Assembly: GCF_000373565.1 (NCBI RefSeq)
Contig: NZ_KB891851.1
Coordinates: 310,001 to 374,000, forward strand
Origin: Streptomyces sp. HmicA12
GTDB lineage: Bacteria; Actinomycetota; Actinomycetes; Streptomycetales; Streptomycetaceae
Direction: 5' to 3'
DNA length: 64,000 bases
This document shows positions 1 through 8,834 of this stretch, piece after piece. Numbering within the stretch: the stretch's first letter is position 1; each line of letters starts with the position of its first letter. The position numbers and the translations under genes are program-made. A model generated the notes under the pieces. That model did not search any database, was not told the origin of the DNA, and was given only the letters and a program-made list of their open reading frames with translations.

Positions 1-730
1 TGGCCTTGAGCTGGTCGATGATGTCGGGCACGGCGGGCACGGTGTTCTTGTAGATGTCGTGCAGCAGGATGATCGAGTCGCGGTGCGTCTGCGAGACGGC
101 GCGGTCCACGATCGTGCTCGACGGCGGGAGCGTGTAGTCCTTCGTGGTCACGTCCCAGAGGATCTGCGCGAGCCCCTCCTTCTTGGCGAGCTCGCTCACG
201 TGGTCGTTCGTGCGGCCCTGCGGCGGGCGCATCAGGGTGGGGCGCTTGCCGGTGAGCTTCTCCACGGCGTCGTCCGTGCGCTTGAACTCGTCGCGGATGT
301 CGGCGTCACTGATGTCGGTGAGGATCCGGTGGTCCCAGGTGTGGCTGGCGAGCTCGTGCCCCTCGCGGGCCATCCGTCTGACGAGGTCCGGGTGTTTCGC
401 TATGTGGCCTCTGCCGAGCAGGAAGAAGGTCGCGGGGACCTGCTTCTCCTTCAGGATGTCGAGCAGCCGGGGGCTGTTCTCGCTCGGGCCCGCGTCGAAG
501 GTGAGGGCGACGCACTTGACCCGGCGGCAGTCGACCGTGCCGAACCGGGCCACCGTGCGGGCGCCCGACCTGGCGTCGCCGGCGGAGGCCTTGCGGGCGG
601 CGCTCGGCTTGGTCGTGTCGTACTTCGTGCAGCCACTCAGGCCGAGCGAAAGGGCTCCGGCGGCCGCCAGTGCCGCGACCGCTCGGAACCCCTTGCGCGT
701 TTTCGTCATCTTCTCATGTGCGACAGACAT
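1..730 (-). CDS. Polysaccharide deacetylase (NodB/CE4) lipoprotein, 3' end outside window
   Basis: Predicted extracytoplasmic de-N/O-acetylase acting on cell-wall or chitin-like glycans. The N-terminus has basic residues, an Ala/Leu-rich core and a lipobox ending LSGC, so it is probably a lipoprotein. NodB motifs follow in order: TFDAGPS (normally TFDDGP), SHTWDH and RPPQGR, then LLHD near the window edge. The second Asp of motif 1, usually a metal ligand, is Ala, so metal binding may differ. The ATG at 730 is preferred over the in-frame ATG at 709: a TATAGT hexamer ends 7 nt before it, suggesting a leaderless mRNA, whereas 709 has AGAAG with no room for spacing. The C-terminal part lies before position 1. 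Confidence 0.85.
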   Translation of the reverse strand, partial: MSVAHEKMTKTRKGFRAVAALAAAGALSLGLSGCTKYDTTKPSAARKASAGDARSGARTVARFGTVDCRRVKCVALTFDAGPSENSPRLLDILKEKQVPATFFLLGRGHIAKHPDLVRRMAREGHELASHTWDHRILTDISDADIRDEFKRTDDAVEKLTGKRPTLMRPPQGRTNDHVSELAKKEGLAQILWDVTTKDYTLPPSSTIVDRAVSQTHRDSIILLHDIYKNTVPAVPDIIDQLKA

Positions 731-737
731 GCCGCGC

Positions 738-769
738 ACTATACACATGGCCTGTACACTGAGTGTATA
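738..769 (-). promoter_or_regulatory. Promoter with overlapping palindromic operator
   Basis: Upstream of the deacetylase, TATAGT (minus strand, 743-738) is a good -10 box. Directly upstream lies the perfect palindrome TACACT-G-AGTGTA (755-767), nested in a wider repeat TATACAC (740-746) / GTGTATA (763-769). It covers the -35 region, as expected for repression by a TetR-type dimer. The cognate regulator is unknown; I did not see this sequence upstream of the TetR gene at 6068. Confidence 0.5.
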
Positions 770-833
770 GCTGTTTGAGCTGCGGTTTTACTGTCAGTCT
801 GCCTGTCAAAGAGGCTTCATCTGAGCTGTCGTC

Positions 834-3800
834 CTACGCCTCCCCGAACGCGGTGATCAGCTTCGCGACGGCGCCCGCGTAGTCGCCGGTGAGGGCGAGA
901 TGGTCGGCGTCCGCGAACGGTTTGGTCCACGCCGCCGACACCTCCGCCCCGGCCTTGTCCTGGACGATCAGCCGCGCCGTGCCGACGAGTGCCTGACCGG
1001 CCTTCGCGTCGTGCACGTGCTTCGCCGCGAGCGCGAGGAGCCTGAGCGTGTGCTCGCCGCCGGCCGGCACCTTGGTGAGCGTGGTGAGCCCGTAGCCGTA
1101 GGGGAACTGCGGATCGTACGAGGTGTCGCCCACGTTGATCGGCAGCTGGGACTCCGACTTCGGCCAGGTGACCGGCAGCTGACCGGTGAACGGCTTCCTG
1201 CCGTAGAGCACGTCGGCGACGCCGTCGCCCTCGGTGCCGGGCAGCCAGGAGGCGACCAGGCCGTCGATGTCGGCGAGCCGGTCGCCGATCAGCTGGGGCC
1301 GCCCGGAGACCGTGAGGACCACGCACTTCATCGCGCCGCACACCTTGTCGACGGCGGCCTTGTCGGCGGCGTTCAGCTCCAGGTCGTTGCCGTTGCCGAC
1401 ATCGCCCACGCCCTCCGCGTACGGGGTCTCGCCGACCACGACCACGCCCACGTCGTAGCCGTCGGTCGCCGCGGAGGCGTCCTTCGAGTACGAGATCGTC
1501 GCGCCCGGAGCGGCCTTCTTCATCGCCTGCAGGATGGTCGTCCCGTCGGTGATGTTCCCGGAGGAGCCCTGCCAGGTGATGGTCCAGCCGCCGGTCTGGT
1601 TGCCGATGTCGTCGGCGTTGGACCCGGCGACGTACACCTTCTGCGACTTCTTCAGCGGCAGCACGTTCCCGGCGTTCTTCAGGAGCACCTGCGACTCGGC
1701 CGCGGCCTGCCGGGCGACGGCGCGGTGCGCGGCGCTGCCGATCCTGTCGATGTTCGAGGTGTCCGCGTACGGCTTCTCGAAGAGCCCCAGCTTGAACTTC
1801 TGGGTGAGGATGCGGGACACGGCGTCGTCGATCCGCCGGTCGGTGACGTTGCCCGCCTCGACCTCGCCGACCAGGTCGTCGCGGAACTCCTTGTACGAGT
1901 ACGGCGCCATGACCATGTCGATGCCCGCGTTGACGGACGTACGGACGTCGCTCTTGTAGTCGCCCGGGATCTGGTCGATGCCGTTGTAGTCGCTGATGAC
2001 GAAGCCCTCGAAGCCGAGCTTCTCCTTCAGCTCGCCGTTGATCATCTTGGCGTCGGCGTGCATCTTGACCGGGCCCTCGCCGTCGCCGATGACGTCGAGC
2101 GACGAGTACGACGGCATCACCGTGCCGACACCGCGCTCGACCGCGTCACCGAACGGCGCGAGGTGCACCGCCTCCAGCTCCTGCTTCGTCACCGTCGTGA
2201 CGCCCTGGTCGATGGTGTACGAGCCGGTCGTCGACGAGCCGTAGGCGGTGCCGCCGTCGCCGACGAAGTGCTTGGCGGTGGCCAGGACCTTGTCGTCGCG
2301 GTCCAGGTCGCCGCCGTCGGCGCGGCCCTGGAAGCCCTGGATCATCGTCTCCATCTTCTTCACGAGCGCCGGGTCCTCGCCGAACGACTCGTAGGAGCGG
2401 CCCCAGCGCTCGTCGCGCGAGACGCACAGGCAGGGCGCGAAGTCCCAGGGGACACCGCTCGCGCGCACCTCGGACGCGGTCACCGCGCCCGCCTTCTCGG
2501 CGAGTCCGGCGTCGCGGGTGGCGCCGATGCCGATGTTGTGCGGCATGATCGTCGCGCCGGTCAGGTTGTTGTGACCGTGCACCGCGTCCACGCCGTAGAT
2601 CAGCGGGATCTGGAACCGGGTGGCCTGCGCCCGCAGTTGGAAGCCGTCGATCATCTTCGCCCAGGCCTCGGCCGTGTTCGGCGTCGGCGTCGAGCCGCCG
2701 CCGGAGAGCAGCGAACCCAGGTCGTACGCGGTGACGTCGCCGCCCGCGCCCACACCGCCGCGCTCGGCCTGCGTCATCTGGCCGGCCTTCTCCTCCAGGG
2801 ACATCCGGGAGACGAGGTCGGCGACCCGCTTCCTGATCGGGAGCTTGGCGTCGAGATAGGGCAGTCCGTGCGCGTCGACAACCACCTGCGGCGTCTCGGC
2901 GGGCGCCTTGGCGCCGGTCACCGTGAGCTTCAGCGGGATCGTCTCCGCGCTCTCCGCCTTCTCGCGGTCCTTGGTGGTGGCGACGGTGACGGTCTTGCTC
3001 GCGCCGGACGCGGTGCCCGCCGGGAAGGTGACCTCGCCGGAGACCGGGATGTAGTCCTTGCCGGACGTCGCCGAGCCGCCCTCGGTGGCGTACGCGACGG
3101 TGACGGGGTCCGAGACCGGCACGTTGCCCGTGGTCGTCACGGACAGCTTCACCTTCGCGGAGCCGCCCTCCTTCACCGGGTACACCACGGCGTCGGTGGA
3201 CACCCGGGCCCGCAGCGCCGGGTCAGCCTTCCCGTACAACTCGACGTCGTCGACGGCGAACTGTGACTTCGTGCCGACCGGCAGCGTGACCGAGTACCCC
3301 CACATCCTGTCCAGGCCGAGGACCTGGTCGATGCCGCCGACCGGCTGGTAGTCGGTGCGGTACACGAACTGCGTGAACGGCAGCTCGATCTGCTTCCACC
3401 CCGAGAAGTCGTCCTTGAACCGGGTGTTCCACAGCTCGGACGCCTCGCCGTGCGCGCCGCCGTCCTTGATCTCGAAGGTGAGCTCGCGGCCGGAGGCGTC
3501 GCCGTACCACCAGAAGCGGATGCCCTTGTGCGCCGTCCAGTCGTGGGCGGGCTGGTCGGCGGCGTAGTCGTGGCTGAAGCCGCCGTAGCCGCTGATGTCG
3601 TACGACCCTTCGAGGACCTTGGCGCCCTCGGGCGCGTCCGCGCGCTCCTTCAGTTCGAGCCTGGGGTTGTCGTCGGCGTCGCTGCCCCAGGTGAAGATGC
3701 CCTCGGCGGGCTGGTTGGCGAACGGCACCTCGCCCTCGAAGCGGTCCACCGGTACGGGGTCCGGGTCGTCGGCGGACGCGGCCGGTCCCGCGACGGTCAG

Positions 3801-3890
3801 GGGCAGTAGTCCCGCGGCGAGCGCGGAGACGGTGAACAGGGCGGCCCGTCTTCTCCGGCCGTTTCTGTGCAGGGGTGTGACGTGACGCAA
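834..3890 (-). CDS. Secreted GH3 beta-glycosidase with N-terminal carbohydrate-binding and Calx-beta-like domains
   Basis: Exported exo-acting beta-glycosidase, about 1018 aa. After a basic stretch and hydrophobic signal peptide (PLTVAGPAASADD cleavage region) comes a roughly 180-residue beta-sandwich of CBM11/CIA30 type (DRFEGEV to AVDDVELYG). A Calx-beta-like domain follows, then the two GH3 domains. The nucleophile Asp is in VISDYNGID, and the VGETPYAEG motif resembles the acid/base loop of ExoI-type glucan beta-glucosidases. The TTG at 3890 is chosen because GGAGGG lies 4 nt upstream and the signal peptide then starts correctly; a longer reading from 3977 adds an unlikely Asp/Ala-rich extension. 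No transporter adjoins it, so it probably acts on oligosaccharides outside the cell. Confidence 0.88.
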   Translation of the reverse strand: MRHVTPLHRNGRRRRAALFTVSALAAGLLPLTVAGPAASADDPDPVPVDRFEGEVPFANQPAEGIFTWGSDADDNPRLELKERADAPEGAKVLEGSYDISGYGGFSHDYAADQPAHDWTAHKGIRFWWYGDASGRELTFEIKDGGAHGEASELWNTRFKDDFSGWKQIELPFTQFVYRTDYQPVGGIDQVLGLDRMWGYSVTLPVGTKSQFAVDDVELYGKADPALRARVSTDAVVYPVKEGGSAKVKLSVTTTGNVPVSDPVTVAYATEGGSATSGKDYIPVSGEVTFPAGTASGASKTVTVATTKDREKAESAETIPLKLTVTGAKAPAETPQVVVDAHGLPYLDAKLPIRKRVADLVSRMSLEEKAGQMTQAERGGVGAGGDVTAYDLGSLLSGGGSTPTPNTAEAWAKMIDGFQLRAQATRFQIPLIYGVDAVHGHNNLTGATIMPHNIGIGATRDAGLAEKAGAVTASEVRASGVPWDFAPCLCVSRDERWGRSYESFGEDPALVKKMETMIQGFQGRADGGDLDRDDKVLATAKHFVGDGGTAYGSSTTGSYTIDQGVTTVTKQELEAVHLAPFGDAVERGVGTVMPSYSSLDVIGDGEGPVKMHADAKMINGELKEKLGFEGFVISDYNGIDQIPGDYKSDVRTSVNAGIDMVMAPYSYKEFRDDLVGEVEAGNVTDRRIDDAVSRILTQKFKLGLFEKPYADTSNIDRIGSAAHRAVARQAAAESQVLLKNAGNVLPLKKSQKVYVAGSNADDIGNQTGGWTITWQGSSGNITDGTTILQAMKKAAPGATISYSKDASAATDGYDVGVVVVGETPYAEGVGDVGNGNDLELNAADKAAVDKVCGAMKCVVLTVSGRPQLIGDRLADIDGLVASWLPGTEGDGVADVLYGRKPFTGQLPVTWPKSESQLPINVGDTSYDPQFPYGYGLTTLTKVPAGGEHTLRLLALAAKHVHDAKAGQALVGTARLIVQDKAGAEVSAAWTKPFADADHLALTGDYAGAVAKLITAFGEA

Positions 3891-3925
3891 GGTTCCCTCC
3901 CGAGGTCCCGATACGGGTGCTGGTG

Positions 3926-3952
3926 GTGCGTCTTGTGCGTCTAGTGCGTCGC
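3926..3952. repeat. Three tandem 9-bp repeats in the leader of the GH3 gene
   Basis: GTGCGTCTT, GTGCGTCTA and GTGCGTCGC follow head to tail, about 40-60 bp upstream of the preferred GH3 start. If translation began at 3977 they would encode a DA-x repeat, so they may be remnant coding sequence or untranslated leader. Confidence 0.6.
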
Positions 3953-4061
3953 TTTGTGCCCGAGCGTCTAAATTCAAGAGTTGAGTTAAAGGGGGTGGGG
4001 GGAGAGCGTCAAGACTTCGGAACGTAAAGGGAGTTGGGCGCGCTCAGCGGGTCATGACCGA

Positions 4062-4090
4062 TTGACAGGTCCCGTATCGCACCGGATCGT
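4062..4090 (+). promoter_or_regulatory. Possible promoter of the membrane protein gene
   Basis: TTGACA (4062-4067) is followed after 17 bp by GATCGT, a weak -10 box, 40 bp before the ATG at 4130. The -35 match is perfect, the -10 poor. Confidence 0.35.
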
Positions 4091-4129
4091 GTCATCGGGA
4101 CTGTGACACCTGACGGTTGGGGGACCGCG

Positions 4130-5905
4130 ATGGGGTGGCCGGGGGACGCGTCCGACGGTGCGGGCAGTGCGGGCAGTGCGGGGCGGGAGGGCGCGGCGAG
4201 CGACGGCGGCGGTGGGTTCGGCCCGCCTCCGCGGATGCCGTCCGAGCCGCCGCGGATGCCGCAGACACCACCTCCCGGGCAGCCCCCGGCTTTCGGGCAG
4301 CCCCCGGCCTACGGGCAGCCTCCGGTCTACGGACCGCCGCCCGCGCAGCCTCCGGTCTACGGGGAGCCCCGGACCGTGGTGTTCGGGCCGCCGCCTCCGC
4401 CCGCGGCGCCCCCGGGCCCGGCCGATCCGGTACGCGCGCTGGCCGCCGCAGTGCTCAACCTCTCCGGGCTCGGTCTCGGCTACGCGTATCTGCGGCGCTG
4501 GGGGCTCGCCCTGGTGTGCCTCGCCGTCACGGCCGGGCTGTTGGCCGTCGCGCTGCCCGCCGACCCGGACGGGGTGCCCGGCTGGGCGGTCGTCGGCTAC
4601 CCGGTCCTGTTGCTCGTCGCCGCGGCCGACGGAGCACGCCGCGGACTGCGGGCCCCGGCAACGGCCGTACGCGTCAAGCCGGTTGTGGCCGCCGTACTCG
4701 GCGTCGTCCTGCTCGCCGTGCCCGCCGGGGGAGTGGTCGGGTACGACGCACTGCGCGACGACGCCGTCGAGGAGATGCTGCTCGACCGCCTGGACAGGAC
4801 CGACGCCCTCGTCAAGGAGGCGTCCGGCAAGGACTTCGCGCAGGCCAGGACCGAGTACCGCACCGCCCTCGCCCGCTACCACGACCTCACCGAGGACCAC
4901 CCCGGCTCCCGGGCCGCGGGCCGCGTGCACGACAGCCTCGACGCGTACTACAGGACCGTCGCCGCGCCGTACGCCGAGCGCGACCACTGCGGGGCCGTCG
5001 CCCCCCTCGCCTACCTGCGGGACGTGCCCAAGAGCATCGACCGTGACGTCCTCGGCGACCTGGCGAGCTGGCCCGACCGGCGCCTCGCCACCTCTCTCCT
5101 CGCCTGCGGCACGGGCAGGCTCGGCACCGGCGAAGGCGACGGACAGGGCGGCGAGCTCGGCCAACTCCTGCGTACGTTCCCGAAGTCGGAGCAGGCGGCC
5201 AAGGTCGAGCCCGCCGTGCGCGACGCCGTCGACAAGCGCTCCGGCGCCCTCGACGGCGCCGAACCCTGCCGCGCCACCGACGAACTGCGCCGCATCGGCG
5301 ACACCGCGAGGGAGCTGCCCTCACCCGCCCCCGCCCATCTGCGGGGCGACGTCGAGGGAGCCGTGGAGGACGGCACGTACGCCTGCGGCATGGACCAGTT
5401 CAAGGACAAGAAGTTCGGCGAGGCGCACCAGACGCTGAAGAAGTTCGCCGGCACCTACAAGAGCGACAAGCGGCGCGACCGCGCCCAGCAGGTCGCCATC
5501 GCCGCCGAGATCGCCGAGGAACGCCCGTCGGCCGGCGCCCACCTGCCGCCCAGGAAGGCCCCCGGCGGCTCCCGCATGGAGCTCGTCATCAGCAACGACG
5601 GTCCCGACCCCGTCGAGGTCCTCTACACCGGACCGGTCACCGGACGCATCACCATCGGCGGCTGCGCCTCCTGCACGACGTACCCCAGCGAGGCGGCGGG
5701 CCGCAGCAAGGCCTGCAAGGCGAGCGGCAAGAACTACCCGAAGAGGACGCTGCGGCTGCCCGCCGGCTCCTACCACTTCCTGCACAAGCCCGGCGGCTCG
5801 GCCGCGGCGGCGAGCAGCCGTGCCGCGGGCGGCAGCATCCAGCCCGGATACACGTACACGCAGTGCAGTTACGTGGTGGGCGGCGGCCTCGGGGAGAATC
5901 TGTGA
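4130..5905 (+). CDS. Proline-rich integral membrane protein with helical extracytoplasmic domain
   Basis: Unrecognised protein of about 591 aa. The first 100 residues are low-complexity Gly/Pro/Gln repeats (FGQPPAYGQPP type) typical of cytoplasmic tails of Streptomyces membrane proteins. Three or four hydrophobic segments follow (from LAAAVLNLSGLGLGYAYL to VVAAVLGVVLLAVPAG). A long charged helical region with spaced Cys residues and TPR-like spacing comes next, then a C-terminal beta-rich part with two CxxC-like pairs (GCASCTTYP). The ATG at 4130 has GGGGGA 6 nt upstream; an in-frame GTG lies at 4103. It stands alone, so no function is inferred. Confidence 0.7.
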   Translation: MGWPGDASDGAGSAGSAGREGAASDGGGGFGPPPRMPSEPPRMPQTPPPGQPPAFGQPPAYGQPPVYGPPPAQPPVYGEPRTVVFGPPPPPAAPPGPADPVRALAAAVLNLSGLGLGYAYLRRWGLALVCLAVTAGLLAVALPADPDGVPGWAVVGYPVLLLVAAADGARRGLRAPATAVRVKPVVAAVLGVVLLAVPAGGVVGYDALRDDAVEEMLLDRLDRTDALVKEASGKDFAQARTEYRTALARYHDLTEDHPGSRAAGRVHDSLDAYYRTVAAPYAERDHCGAVAPLAYLRDVPKSIDRDVLGDLASWPDRRLATSLLACGTGRLGTGEGDGQGGELGQLLRTFPKSEQAAKVEPAVRDAVDKRSGALDGAEPCRATDELRRIGDTARELPSPAPAHLRGDVEGAVEDGTYACGMDQFKDKKFGEAHQTLKKFAGTYKSDKRRDRAQQVAIAAEIAEERPSAGAHLPPRKAPGGSRMELVISNDGPDPVEVLYTGPVTGRITIGGCASCTTYPSEAAGRSKACKASGKNYPKRTLRLPAGSYHFLHKPGGSAAAASSRAAGGSIQPGYTYTQCSYVVGGGLGENL

Positions 5906-6067
5906 CGGCGGGCCGCACGCGAGAACGGCCGAAAGCGGCCGCCGGCGCGGGACGGCAGTGCCGGGCGGCGCCCCGTGCGCGGCACGGAACACCGGCGGCA
6001 TCATATCGGGCCACTCAACTGCCGACAGGAGGTCGTACTTTGACCACTCGTCAGGCGACGTGACGCC

Positions 6068-6760
6068 ATGCGGACCGCGCAGCGGAAGGCCTACGAGGTG
6101 GCGGAGCGTGAGCGGCGCCTGCTGCGGACCGCCCTCGACGTGATCGCCCGGGACGGCCTGCACCAGCTCACCCTCGGGCGGCTCGCGCAGGAGGCCGGCT
6201 ACTCCAAGGGCACCGTCTACAACCACTTCACGTGCCGCGAGGACCTCCTCGTCGAACTGGCCACGGAGAGCGCGCGCCTCCAGTCCCGCTCCTTCCAGGC
6301 CGTCGCCGATCTGCCCTGGAACGGAGTACGCGCCCTGTACGGGCTTGCGTTCGCGACGATGCGGCACGCCGAGACCGGGCCCGCGCTCTTCGAGTCCAGC
6401 GTCACGGCGCTGACCGACGCCGTCGCCGGAGCCGCACGTCAGGAGCGCCTGGAGCGGCGCTTCCAGGCCGACCGGCAGATCACGCGGATCGTCCTCTCCG
6501 TCGTCGAACGCACCGTGCGAGAGCACGAGTTCGCGCACCCGTCGCTCCCCGCCGACGTCGCGGTCGACGCTCTGCGCTCGGCCGTGCTCGGGTACGCGGT
6601 CACCCATCTGCTCTCCCACCGCTTCCAGTGGGGCGACCCCCGCGCCCGCGACAACCGCCCGGCCGTCACCGCGTCACTGGTGCACGGGCTCGGCTGGCCG
6701 CGCCTCGGTACGGCCGAACTGGCCGAAGTGCAGCGGGCGGTGGAGGAACTGATCCCCTGA
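6068..6760 (+). CDS. TetR/AcrR family transcriptional regulator
   Basis: Dimeric DNA-binding repressor of 230 aa. The N-terminal helix-turn-helix is clear at residues 20-65 (TLGRLAQEAGYSKGTVYNHF). The ligand-binding domain is all helical and not diagnostic. No enzyme or efflux gene is directly beside it; the CrcB pair starts about 400 bp downstream on the same strand. There is no good Shine-Dalgarno at the ATG; an AGGAGG about 35 nt upstream serves a seven-codon open frame that stops just before it (see findings). Confidence 0.85.
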   Translation: MRTAQRKAYEVAERERRLLRTALDVIARDGLHQLTLGRLAQEAGYSKGTVYNHFTCREDLLVELATESARLQSRSFQAVADLPWNGVRALYGLAFATMRHAETGPALFESSVTALTDAVAGAARQERLERRFQADRQITRIVLSVVERTVREHEFAHPSLPADVAVDALRSAVLGYAVTHLLSHRFQWGDPRARDNRPAVTASLVHGLGWPRLGTAELAEVQRAVEELIP

Positions 6761-7176
6761 GAGCTGCTACGTACGGTGACGTCCCAGCGCGTTGATGCAG
6801 GCTTCATCTACCGCCCTCCACGGTCAACTCCGAACGACTTGTCGGTTTTTGACGATCGGTCATAGAGTCTCGGCTTTCGCACGGGGGAACGGGGCGTGAT
6901 CGGCCATGGGGCGCTGGGGCGGCGGAAGCGTGGGACGCGGGGTGCCCGGCGGGGCCGGACCCGGCGCGCGCGGCATCGGACGGGGCTGGCGGCACCCCGA
7001 CCGGCGGCCCAGGCCGCCCCGCCGCAAGGGAACGCGACAGGCCGACAAGGCCGCGCCGCCGCCCGACGACACGGACACGGACGACGGCGACACACGCCCC
7101 AGGACCGCCCCGGCGGGCGGACGCGGGCCGGGATAGGCTCGGGCGGCCCCTGATCGTGAAGAAGGCCCGCCCGCGC
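6761..7176. other. Gap between TetR and crcB genes, with one weak small ORF
   Basis: About 400 bases without a convincing gene. The reading frame 6906-7136 (+) would give a 76-aa Gly/Arg/Pro-rich peptide with an ATG but no well-placed ribosome site; I cannot tell it from chance in this GC content. I looked for a fluoride riboswitch before the crcB pair and did not recognise one. Confidence 0.4.
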
Positions 7177-7650
7177 ATGCTGAACGACCCCGTAGACGCC
7201 ACGACCCCCGACGCGGCGGCCAGCCCTGCCGCGTCCCGCCCGGACCGATGGCGGGACCAGGGCCCGGTGATCGCGGCCGTCTCGCTCGGTGGCGCGGTCG
7301 GCGCCTGCGCACGCTACGGCGCCGCACTCCTGTGGCCGGCCGCGCCCGGCGCCTTCCCCTGGACGACCCTCGCCGTGAACGTTGTCGGCTGCGCCGTCAT
7401 GGGCGTCCTCATGGTCGTCATCACGGACGTGTGGGCTGCCCACCGCCTGGTCCGCCCGTTCTTCGGCACGGGTGTCCTCGGCGGCTTCACCACCTTCTCC
7501 ACGTACGCGGTGGACATCCGCACGCTCACCGACGTCGGCCACGCCCGCACCGCGCTCGGCTATCTGGCCCTGACCGTGTGCGCCGCCCTCGCGGCCGTCT
7601 GGACGGCGGCACACCTCACCCGCCGCGTCATCGAACGGAGGCGGCGATGA
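7177..7650 (+). CDS. crcB: CrcB/Fluc fluoride channel, first subunit
   Basis: Small membrane protein exporting fluoride as a dual-topology dimer. Four hydrophobic segments are visible, with family motifs GGAVGACARYG, TLAVNVVGC and GTGVLGGFTTFSTYAVD; the last carries the Phe and Thr/Ser residues of the fluoride pathway. A 25-residue hydrophilic N-terminus precedes the first helix. The ATG at 7177 has AGAAGG 11 nt upstream; a GTG at 7156 would add seven residues. Its stop overlaps the next start (ATGA), so both subunits are translationally coupled. Paired crcB genes are common in Gram-positive bacteria and may make heterodimers. Confidence 0.92.
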   Translation: MLNDPVDATTPDAAASPAASRPDRWRDQGPVIAAVSLGGAVGACARYGAALLWPAAPGAFPWTTLAVNVVGCAVMGVLMVVITDVWAAHRLVRPFFGTGVLGGFTTFSTYAVDIRTLTDVGHARTALGYLALTVCAALAAVWTAAHLTRRVIERRRR

Positions 7651-8024
7651 GCAACTGGCTGCTGGTGATCGCGGGCGCCATGGTCGGCGCCCCGCTGCGC
7701 TACGTCACCGACCGCACGGTCCAGGCCCGGCACGACTCCGTCTTCCCCTGGGGCACGTTCACGGTGAACGTCGTCGGCTCGCTCGTCCTCGGCCTGGTCA
7801 CCGGCGCCGTGGCGGCGGGCGCGGCCTCCTCGCACCTTCAACTCCTGCTCGGCACCGGCCTGTGCGGGGCACTGACGACGTACTCGACGTTCTCGTACGA
7901 GACCCTGCGGCTCGCGGAGACCGGCGCCCGCTTCTACGCGGCGGTCAACGTGATCGGGAGCGTGGCCGCCGGGCTCGGCGCCGCGTTCGTCGGGGCGGCG
8001 CTCGCCCAGGCGCTCTGGGCCTGA
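7647..8024 (+). CDS. crcB: CrcB/Fluc fluoride channel, second subunit
   Basis: Second channel subunit, 125 aa, starting in a 4-nt overlap with the first gene and preceded by GGAGGCGG. It repeats the motifs GAPLRYVTDR, GTFTVNVVGS and GTGLCGALTTYSTFSYE and lacks the hydrophilic N-terminal tail. With the upstream copy it should form a fluoride exporter in the cytoplasmic membrane. Regulation is not apparent from the sequence. Confidence 0.93.
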   Translation: MSNWLLVIAGAMVGAPLRYVTDRTVQARHDSVFPWGTFTVNVVGSLVLGLVTGAVAAGAASSHLQLLLGTGLCGALTTYSTFSYETLRLAETGARFYAAVNVIGSVAAGLGAAFVGAALAQALWA

Positions 8025-8037
8025 CCCGCGGGGGCGG

Positions 8038-8787
8038 TCACGTCCCGGGGAAGTACCGGGTGAAGGGCCCCGTGTCGACCGCGAACAGGCCGCTGAACGG
8101 AGTGTCCATCTGGTAGATCAGCAGCACCGTGAAGGTGATCAGGGCGGACAGCCCCATCACCATCACGACATGGGTGAAGCTGCGCGTCACGCCGAACATG
8201 AACATGAAGGCCACCGTGAGGAACCCGCCCACGATCAGGCCGAACCAGATCACCGGCGACAGCCGCTCACCGGAGTCCGACTCCCGGCCGCGCCGCGCCT
8301 CGTCCAGCGTGCTCAGCTGCGCCAGCGTCTCCTGCACCGTGGCCTGCTGGGCGGGCGGCGCGTCGACGGGCACCTGCACCGTGCCGCGCACCCGGTCGAG
8401 CATCTGCCAGCCCGCCTGGTCCGACGAGGCGTCCCGGACCATCGCCGGCCACTCCGTGTCGGTGACGTGCCGGACGTACGTCTCGATGTCCGCGCGCATC
8501 CGGTCGGCCTGCGCTGCGGGCAGACCCGCGGCGAGCAGATGGATCTGATGGGCGGCGCTGGCCTCGGTCGCCACGTGGTCCTCGGCGCTCGAGTGGGTGT
8601 CCCACACGGAGACCAGGGCGAGGCCGAGCACGAGCGCGTAGAGCACGCCGACCATCATCGAGATGTACTCGGCGACGTCCTCCCGCGGTTCGTCGTCCGG
8701 GCCCAGCGGCCAGAAGCGGTGCTTGAGCAGGACGATCGCGGCGGCGAGCAGCGCGACGCCGAGGACGATGGCGAAACTTTCGATCAT
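8038..8787 (-). CDS. DUF4239-type integral membrane protein
   Basis: 249 aa with two hydrophobic segments near the N-terminus (residues 1-20 and about 45-65), a cytoplasmic or periplasmic helical middle, and two or three segments near the C-terminus (VIWFGLIVGGFLTVAFMFMF, VVMVMGLSALITFTVLLIY). This layout matches the DUF4239 family, sometimes called bestrophin-like, whose function is not established. It converges on crcB, 13 bp away. The next minus-strand gene upstream is the repeat-domain surface protein, 47 bp distant, so the two may be co-transcribed. Confidence 0.75.
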   Translation of the reverse strand: MIESFAIVLGVALLAAAIVLLKHRFWPLGPDDEPREDVAEYISMMVGVLYALVLGLALVSVWDTHSSAEDHVATEASAAHQIHLLAAGLPAAQADRMRADIETYVRHVTDTEWPAMVRDASSDQAGWQMLDRVRGTVQVPVDAPPAQQATVQETLAQLSTLDEARRGRESDSGERLSPVIWFGLIVGGFLTVAFMFMFGVTRSFTHVVMVMGLSALITFTVLLIYQMDTPFSGLFAVDTGPFTRYFPGT

Positions 8788-8834
8788 CGGAGGTCCCGGT
8801 CAGGTGTGGGGGCGGGGTGGCTGGGGTGCGGCGG

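Noticed and set aside
900..3266. 788-codon frame opposite the GH3 gene
   Set aside because: Antisense shadow; all GH3 motifs are on the other strand.
6761..7176. Possible fluoride riboswitch before crcB genes
   Set aside because: I could not find the conserved fluoride riboswitch core; a covariance-model search would be needed to reverse this.
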